This document shows positions 55,201 to 64,000 of a DNA stretch of 64,000 nt, one piece after another (positions within the stretch are counted from its first letter, which is position 1; the number at the start of each line of letters is the position of its first letter). The stretch is from Microplitis mediator (Eukaryota; Arthropoda; Insecta; Hymenoptera; Braconidae): assembly GCF_029852145.1 (NCBI RefSeq), contig NC_079978.1, forward strand, positions 7,812,001-7,876,000, in the 5' to 3' direction. Made by a program: the position numbers and the translations under genes. The notes under the pieces are model-generated. The model made no database searches, was not told the DNA's origin, and saw only the letters and a program-made list of their open reading frames with translations.

Positions 55201-58200
55201 CACATATATGCGGGAAAACATTAGAAGAGGGGATAAATGGGCTACCCCATAGACATATATGTATATATATATATTTGTAGCTAGACATTACTGATGGCCT
55301 GCACGCGGGTGAAAGTTGCATTAGGGGATGAATAAAGGAAACTTCTACGAGGGATTGTATTTCCCCTAACCCAGGGACTCTCAACTACACTCTATCCGCT
55401 CAATTTCTTATATAACTTATTTTAAAATTAATTTTTAATCTCTTGGTATCTTATTTCTTTGTAAGCCGTTAATAATTATTCGTTTGCCTTTAAGATATTA
55501 ATGAAAATATGATAATTTAACACGAATAATAATGATTTACAAATAGAATTAATAAAGGGGAAAGGGAAAGTAGAGGCCGGATTTTCGCGTGGCTGACGGA
55601 ATGTGGAAAAGAATGCACGTGTGTGCAGTGAGTAATTCGCGCCCTCGTCATCTGACAGGAAGAGTCATCAGGGTATATATACATATGTACATATATATTT
55701 ATGTATGTATGTGTATGTGTATTGTGTATGCATTAAAAAGAATGAAGAGCAAGGTAGAGAAGAGTAACATAAGGGTGAAGGAAAAAAGGCCATATGGTAG
55801 GCAAGAACGAGCGGGCAGTCTGATGCGTGGGAGACAAGGGGACTCAATGTTCTCTTGCTCTTCTAATGTATTTATATATCATACTATCTCATTCTGTCTA
55901 TGTATAACTCAACCCTAAGGTCTATCATTCTTTTAATTTTTTATATCTATATATATGTACCATTATACATTATCCTTATTTTCCTTTGGATCTCTAAATT
56001 GAAATTGTCTCTCATGTAGATAAAATGTAATTTTTCGACAAGACAAAAATTGGAGTTTAAATCTTATAAAGGGGCCACTCAGCAGGTTTAACCCTCTAGC
56101 TAGTATTATTAGCCCCTTTTCTACATAGTATTACGCACTATACTATTACTATTCCTGTTGCAACTACTGCTGAGTAGTGACCTAGTCGAGAAACCATAAA
56201 GCCGGAACTGTGCGGCTTTGGGACAATGACAAGGTGTGTTTGCAAAGAGTATAATGAGAGAAAATGAAAGAAGAATAAAAAGAAGGGAGTGCAAGAATGC
56301 CAATAGATATATAATAAAACACAATATAAATATATAAGTACGTATTATAGAAGAACCTGTTACCGACAATGTTGACGAGTAGGTGCATTTAAATTTATTA
56401 AGGTTCCTAAGACTTAGTATTAGAGGTGTTGAATTCACAATAAAAAATGTAATCTGTTGATACTTTTATTTATTTACCTTTTTGCCTAGTGCATAATGTG
56501 GTTAATGTATAGATTTATCTTTTCAGCAAAGAAAATACGAAAAAAACTCAAAGAAAATACAAATTTTGGGACAGTGTGATTGGAGTAAAGTGGCAAGATG
56601 GTTACATTGTGACGTAAAACATAAGGAAACAACATTGTGCAGTAAATACAGTGCACTTAGTGTTGTGATATCTGAGAGTCCAAAGTTTACAGCTTTGTCT
56701 CACGAAAAAGCTTTTGTGTGCATTACGGCACTAACGGAAAACAAAATTTTAAACACTTTATAATAATAGAACATTCGGTCTACATCTTATTTATTTGTGT
56801 TTAGTGATTCTTGTAAAATATATATGAAGATGTTTTCGGAAAATATTGATTGAGATGTATGAAAATATAAACAATTATTTTTTGAATAGAGCAGTTGATT
56901 TAAGATTAATTTAAGAGTTATTATTTAGAGGTGATGAAAAATTATGCAGAAAATTGAAATAAATTTTAAGTTTTTTTTTGTACGTGTAGTTTTCTATAGG
57001 ACGCATACATTATCATAGAAGCAATATCCTAAGTCCGAAGAATGTCTCTTTGTGGGGTCCTACCTGGGTTTTACCTGAGACCTTTTTTCAGGTAAAGAAA
57101 ATTTCGAATGTCGATCTCACCGACCCCGCTAGAAATTTTTGACGAGGGTCAGACACTTTTAGGCCCGAATATATATGATGTGTATCCTCTACCTTCTACC
57201 TCAGCTGACCCATGATTCAGCGATTCTCCTTCTACGGCAAACTGTGTTCAAGCTGATGGTATTGGAAGAATGGAATTTTGGATTATACTTTAAAGGCAAC
57301 CGTACAGCGGAAAGACTCTTTTGAATTATTCCTACAGTAAATTACCTTTGAATTTTTCGGGTCGTCTTTTACAATCGTAGAAAAACAAACAATTTTTTGT
57401 TTTACTTATATTTTAATCACAACTAAAAGGGTCAATCAAATGTTGACCGAGCAAATTAATTATTTTCAATATTTTAAATATTAATTGTTTAAAAAAAAAA
57501 AAAAAGAAACAAGAAAAAACATGAATAAGATATTATTTTTAAAATAAATAAAAATTTCTAATAATATTTAAAAGTTTAAAATAAAAATTATTTAAACTAA
57601 AATTGAAAATAGAGAAAAATAATTTTCTTAAAATATAAAAATCAACAATACTGTATTACCGAGAAGAGGAAGGGGACGAAGGGGACCCAAGGGATCTCAT
57701 AGAAAAACGAAGGGCACATGGGCAAGCAGGCTAGATCACGAACAAGGGACCGATATGAGAGAGACATAAGTAACAGCAGCAGCAGCAGCTAGTAATACTG
57801 ATGCCTGAGCTCTCTTGTGCTTTGGGGAAGCAGAAAAGCATTGTTATATTTAGGGTAAAGACCCCATCGGTACCCCTGTTCGAAGGAGGGTTGCCAGAGC
57901 CTTTTATATACAACGAAGGGTCGGAGCGGCTGTCGGGTTCTTTTGTCCAAGTCGTCGAAGCGACGGAGGAAGTTCTATTTGGCATTTACTTAAACTCAAC
58001 TTTGAATCCTCGGTATTAGTTACTACCTTGGTGTAAGCTATGGAGACTAGGAGCAATGGTATTCCTCGTGGATACCTGGATACCAGACTAACAGTTGTTT
58101 GCTGTACTGTATACAATGTATATTCTTATATACACTTCCTTGTCTATGCTCTAGAATACAGAACCTAAGCCTAAATCCAGGTTAACTTGGACATTGGAGC

Positions 58201-60860
58201 AAAAGGAGACCCTTGACTGCAGCAAATCCTTTTGCAACAGCAATGACGACCGCGGTGTTAGACCTAACTCGCATGCTAGAGTATTATAACTACGTGGGAG
58301 AGTTTACTGTTAGTCGCAACTGATTGTGAGTAGAGAGCCAGAGTCTTGCAATCATCAGCCAGGTCCAGCAGAGCCGGTTCGTTGGGTTGCTCAAGCAGCT
58401 TACTAGCATAGCTCTTACTCAGCATCACAGGACATAGAACGAGGCTATGCTACTCTCTGGCGATTGCGCCGCTGGCAACCAGCTCTAGTACACCAGCATA
58501 TAACCAATCAGGCCGAGCAACCCAACATAAGCAAGCAACCAACAACTTACACTCTTAGGTTGCTCTGGGTGTTGGTGAAAGGTGTGGCCATAGTGTGTTG
58601 TTGGCTATATATAAGAAAAGAGAATGCAATATCTCATCGTACCATATTCCAACTACCAGCCGCCACACTCTATACTAAATTCAAACCACCAGGTTGTAAT
58701 CATTTTCATCCTGTCCGGCTGTTATACTCTAGCTTCTGAAGCTGTGAAGATACATATATATACATATACATTATATGAGTATACATATATAAAGGAAAAA
58801 AAGGCATGAGTAGGATATAAATACATATATGAGAGGTATACAGGTGCGTTACTAAATGGAATTCAATGACCTCTGTGCATTTGAGGACGTATACGAGTAA
58901 TTGGGAAGGCCGCGTGGTCTCTCATCATATATGAGAAGGATTGTTAGCGCTCTTGGGATCCGTGAAACTTAGTTGCACTTTGATTCTATGTTAAACTTAT
59001 CCCGCAATAATAATATAACGTGGCTCGTGACCAAGTGCAAAAAGGAGAGGTGGGAAGTGAGTGCGATGTACACTCTTCTGACGCCAGCGGCCGCATCCAG
59101 AGTACAGACTACAGAGCTGTAATAAACGATACCGTACATCCTAAACTATCTATACTAGTAACTAGTAGACTAGTAATATGTATTAGATATATATCCTAAG
59201 ACCAGCTGTAACCTCTTTCAAGTTAAACAAGAGTATTGGGATCTCCTGACTCTCGGGTATTCTTTATGCTTCCTGGGCGATCGTGATACATCTCAACAAA
59301 CGTTATGAATGATTACACGTGATTTACCACCAAGATAAAATATATAATGCACCTGATTGACCTCGTCCTTTATATTTACTTGCCATTGAAAAATTTTGAT
59401 GTTTATTCTTTTATCAGTTCAATGTTTAGCGCGAACTCAACAATTCGGAGAACAAAAATTATTTTTTTTTTTTCATCAATTTAAGGAAATGTTTAAAACG
59501 AAAAGCTAAATGCGTGAATTTGGATACACGTAATAAGATAATCAACACATTTTATGTACAGATATTTACATGTTTGGATGCAAAATATAATGAATATTTA
59601 CATATGATATGTAAACATGTATATATTAGTATAAAAATAAAATTTCCAGTGGGTTGAATATAAGCCCAAGGCGGAGGCAAGGTTACGCGATGTTCGTGAA
59701 AGTTTGCTCAACAAATTTCACCCAAGATTGTTAACCACCGTGATCGAAGTGTAGTTTTCATTGGGTGCAGCCTTTGTCATCCTGCAATGTCTTTTTACTT
59801 TTCCGATCGACGTACAAATAAAATGACAATTCAATAATTGAATAACGTACGAAAGGACAAAGTTAAACTAATAACCAGAGGAATACAATAAGAAGGACAA
59901 CTGCTGGTTGACCAGTGTTTTCTTCCACGACTGTAGTGTGTTCAGTCCGAGTCATGACAGCACAAAATACTTGGCAGTGACCAAAGACCAATGTACTTAT
60001 GAGGAGTAAACAATAAAAGACAAGTAAGAAAAGAGAGTCCAGTACTGTGTTTGCAATGCCAGTCAGCTGATTTATATACTACAAATAAACTGTAACTTGT
60101 CGCAGTAATAATGTTTTAGTATATAAAATACACTAGTTTGCTGTGATATGAGATAAGAGACTAAAATAAATGTAATGATAAAATGAAATTGTATAAAAAA
60201 TGTTAAATTAGGTAGCGAGTGTAAAATTTATAAGTATGTGTAACGTAATGAGTAAGGTAATGTGTGATATGAAGAAAATAAGTAGCATGACACTTTTTGT
60301 GTAGTACTGGGTAGATTAGAACGGCAACGAGACATCATATATACCAGTGTAGAGTACCAACGGCAACGACTGGTTGATCGGTTGTACTGTTATTTTTAAC
60401 TTGACGCCGACGCGCCAGTCCGTAGTCTAAAACTGTACACCTTCCTTCTTCTTTGGCCTCGCGAGCGCCAGAAAATCATCACGTTTACTTATATATACTT
60501 ATATATGTATATATATATATATATTATGTCGCCGTAACTAAAACCCGAAAGCACACGAAAACGCATATTTTGAGTAACTATTTTCACAGTGACGGTGGTC
60601 TCGTCTATTTTTAATCCTATGCTATATTAAACAGTATAATATGTATATACATTTTGTAGACTTATATGCTGTTATGGAAGTGTAGGTTTGAGTATAGAAA
60701 TAACAAATGGCGAGTTAATGAGGTAAAGGAAATATATGATATTATTAGAAAACAAAAAAATTTTTTAATAATAATAGTGGGGTAATTATAATAAAATAAT
60801 TTGGCTTGTTGGTCGGTAAAAGATTTTTCGAAACGTTGATTTCCCGCCAGTTGAGACTTG
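52206..60860. other. Long stretch upstream of taranis without a recognised gene
   Basis: The region has less AT-rich blocks at about 52300-53000, 54100-54600, 55000-55920 and 57650-59300. They are broken by stop codons in all frames and have short frames that match nothing I recognise. A minus-strand donor-like 'gtaagt' at about 54560-54566 could end a taranis 5' exon. The likely content is introns, 5' UTR exons and regulatory DNA for taranis, but this is inference. A (CAG)n-like run lies at about 57774-57789. Confidence 0.4.
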
Positions 60861-60872
60861 GCAACCGCGTAC

Positions 60873-62002
60873 TCGCGGAGGAAGAGCGAGAGGGCAGAGC
60901 CAGAGGCCTCGAAATGTGGCAACCGAGCACTGATGCGTTGTAGCGTTGGTTCCGTGCTGATACCCACGCTCTCGAGTCCGCTCAACGTCGTACTACTGTC
61001 GAACATAAATGCCTCATGAGACTTTCTACTTGCAGAGTACACGAGAATGGGGTTGTCGCCACGACACTGGCCTAGACCAGGGTGATCCCAGTGAACGCCC
61101 TAATGAGATAGATCATTTGACGTGTCCTAAATTTGTCAATACGTCTACTAGTGAAAATTAAACTTAACTACTTATACACCAATGAGCCACAAATATAAAT
61201 TGACCGTGATATAAGTAGTTTTTTTCTTATTCTTATTCTTATTCTATTCTTGCTTTTCTGCTTCTTCTCATTATGATGACAAAGAGAAATTTGAACGAGT
61301 TTCTCAAACAATGTATTCTAAATACTATACAAAGTTGATGATTAAACAAATTATTTAAAATATTAAATTGCTATTTTTATAAAATAAAAAATAAATTTTT
61401 GACGTTAAATAATTTTTTGGCTTTTGTAATATTGCTAGGATTATTATGTTGAACTGTAGAAAATAATGTCAGTTGGGATTCGAAAGGCTCATAGCCTCGC
61501 GCGCGAGTTGCGCTGCTTCTTTGGTGTCGGTTGGAGCAACTTTCTAGTTTAGCTGACGTGTGGCGCAGCACTGCGTGGCGTGCCATACAGTCAAAGCTTA
61601 CATATATATACATATATATCTGTAGGTATATTGTGCGTATGTGTACATATTGTCTGGTCGTGGTGTATGCAATACACACAGTGAGAAAGAGAACCTGCGC
61701 GAGTGTTCTCATCCCTCTTTCTCTCTTTCCCTCTCAAATATTTCTATACATGTTTTCTTTCTTACTTGCATACTTGACAGTCGTATGGAGGAAAACTGGT
61801 TTCAGGAGAATAGAGCAACTACGGTTTTATATAAAACACTACAAGACACCAACCAATATATAAATACATATACATGTATATAAAAAAAAGCGTATGCTCA
61901 ACACCTTCACCCAGAGGTCAACTTTGAGCCTGTAGCAACGATACTCTTTTTCTACCCGTGGATATTTGGGGCATCCAGTGACGGTGATGAGAACGTAGCA
62001 GC
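60873..62002 (-). CDS. Two candidate exons of an unrecognised minus-strand gene
   Basis: Exon A spans 62002 to 61911 (or 61905), after acceptor 'ttattttttag'. It reads 'CYVLITVTGCPKYPRVEK' and then 'EYRCYRLKVDLW'. Exon B starts at 61099 after acceptor 'tatctcattag' and reads 'GVHWDHPGLGQCRGDNPILV', continuing to about 'EASGSALSLFLRE' near 60873, where a possible donor 'gtacgc' lies; the frame stays open further to 60662. Both joins keep the reading frame at phase 0. Base composition is richer in GC than the surroundings. I do not recognise the protein. It could be a real gene, alternative exons of taranis, or chance. No start or stop codon is assigned. Confidence 0.3.
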
Positions 62003-62720
62003 CTAAAAAATAAGGTATCAATTCGCTCTGTTACAAGAAAATAATCAACGTGGAATTTTACCCGTTGATTACAAGCAACAGCAAATGAGAATCAATGATT
62101 TTTAATTTTAAATGTAGATAAGACAATTAGTTTATTATTGACTAAATAAACAAAAAGTAATACTGCATGAGAAATTATAAAATTAAAAAAAAAAAAAAAC
62201 CGAATATTAACTTTAAACTCAAGTCCGAGAATTTAAAAATAACGTGTCTGTAAGATAGTAATTTTTATTGACGGAAAATAACTTTGAGTCAGCGAGATAC
62301 AAAAACTCGTACAAGGCGGGGTCATCGTTGGAAACGTAAACAGCTGAACATCGATAAAGTAAAATGAAATTTTCGGGACAGAAAACAAAAATATAAAAAT
62401 TTACAACTACTATACAAAGAGTTAAAGTAAAGAGACAGAGGACTAGAACGAGAAAGATAAGACTGTTTTACCAACGGCGCCTCGTTACTGTTGGCCCAGC
62501 ATCTAATCTCTCGTAATTCCGCGCTCTCTTTTTTTCTCCTTTTTTTTTAACCGTTGCTTTTTCCAACCCCCGCCGCCACCGCGCCCGACCTCGTATCAGC
62601 TCGCCACGGAACGGGAGCTCTCCCTCTGCAATATATATGCGTCCTCGTCTGACTTGAGGGTAGTTTCACCCCAGTTGAGAGGGGCGGACAACGGGTTGAT
62701 TGCACTGGCGGCCTGGTACT
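62003..62720. other. Spacer before the CT repeat
   Basis: No gene recognised. From about 62460 the base composition becomes C/T-rich on the plus strand. Confidence 0.45.
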
Positions 62721-62721
62721 C

Positions 62722-63650
<929 letters not shown>

Positions 63651-64000
63651 CTTTATGCTTCTTTTATATTTTATACATGTTATAGTATTAGTATTATTCG
63701 AAATTTTGATTATTTTTCTCGTTATTTCTTTATGTCAGATCTCTACTACTCTGTCTGTACTTAACACAAGACTAGACTAGACTTGACTATCTAACAATTC
63801 TTAGCGATTCCGAGTCTGAAAAGCCACGAGAAAAGTCAAGTTATTCATTATTATAATGACACAAGATTACATTGAACCTTTGCTTTATGCTTTAATTAAT
63901 TGCTTTTTTATTAACCTTATTATAATTTTTATATTTACACTAGTGATCCCTCTGATAAATGATTAATTGAAAACCCCAATTTATTTTTTACTTTTTTCTT
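63651..64000. other. AT-rich end of window
   Basis: No feature recognised. Confidence 0.5.

Noticed and set aside
56521..56763. Plus-strand frame after 'ttttcag' reading 'LGQCDWSKVARWLHCD'
   Set aside because: Acceptor-like start, but no partner exon or family resemblance; kept only as a note.
57731..58740. Overlapping frames of 60-90 aa on both strands
   Set aside because: No start or splice context, no recognisable motif, and similar-length frames on both strands at once.

Overview
The window is AT-rich animal nuclear DNA. GT-AG introns, split arthropod-type genes and dense small inverted-repeat elements point to an insect. EMC1, ZAD and C2H2 zinc-finger, fatty acyl-CoA reductase (FAR) and SERTA/taranis proteins agree with that. 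A hymenopteran, perhaps a parasitoid wasp, is my best guess, but this is inference. No CRISPR, tRNA or rRNA was seen.

Layout. 1-2.7 kb: intergenic, with a decayed non-LTR retrotransposon piece. 2.8-13.0 kb (minus): a complete 13-exon EMC1 gene (925 aa) for the ER membrane protein complex; its introns hold many MITE-like elements and a retrotransposon fragment nested inside one. 13.3-16.4 kb: a 3.06-kb near-perfect palindrome starting about 290 bp upstream of the EMC1 start codon. 16.5-17.8 kb: three copies of one small inverted-repeat element plus a related one. 18.4-25.9 kb (plus): a five-exon gene (951 aa) joining an N-terminal THAP domain, a ZAD domain and 15 C2H2 fingers. 26-31.8 kb: intergenic, built largely of terminal-inverted-repeat elements. 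32.2-46.0 kb (plus): three tandem five-exon FAR genes (531, 530 and 530 aa) with the same exon phases and the same TATA plus initiator arrangement. 46-51 kb: AT-rich spacer with more MITEs. 51.1-52.2 kb (minus): the main coding exon of a taranis/SERTA-domain regulator. 52.2-64 kb: a less AT-rich stretch with no recognised complete gene. It holds two phase-compatible candidate exons of an unrecognised minus-strand gene at 60.9-62.0 kb and a 126-bp CT repeat in C/T-rich DNA.

The genes do not form one pathway. EMC1 acts in membrane protein insertion, the FARs in fatty alcohol, wax or pheromone synthesis, and the THAP-ZAD-zinc-finger protein and taranis in transcription or chromatin control. The main points of interest are the THAP-ZAD-C2H2 architecture, the giant palindrome next to the EMC1 promoter, the mosaic similarity among the FAR copies, and nested transposons with an intact paralogue of one insertion site. 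Exon joins were worked out by hand from splice sites, frame and family resemblance; no search or transcript data was available.
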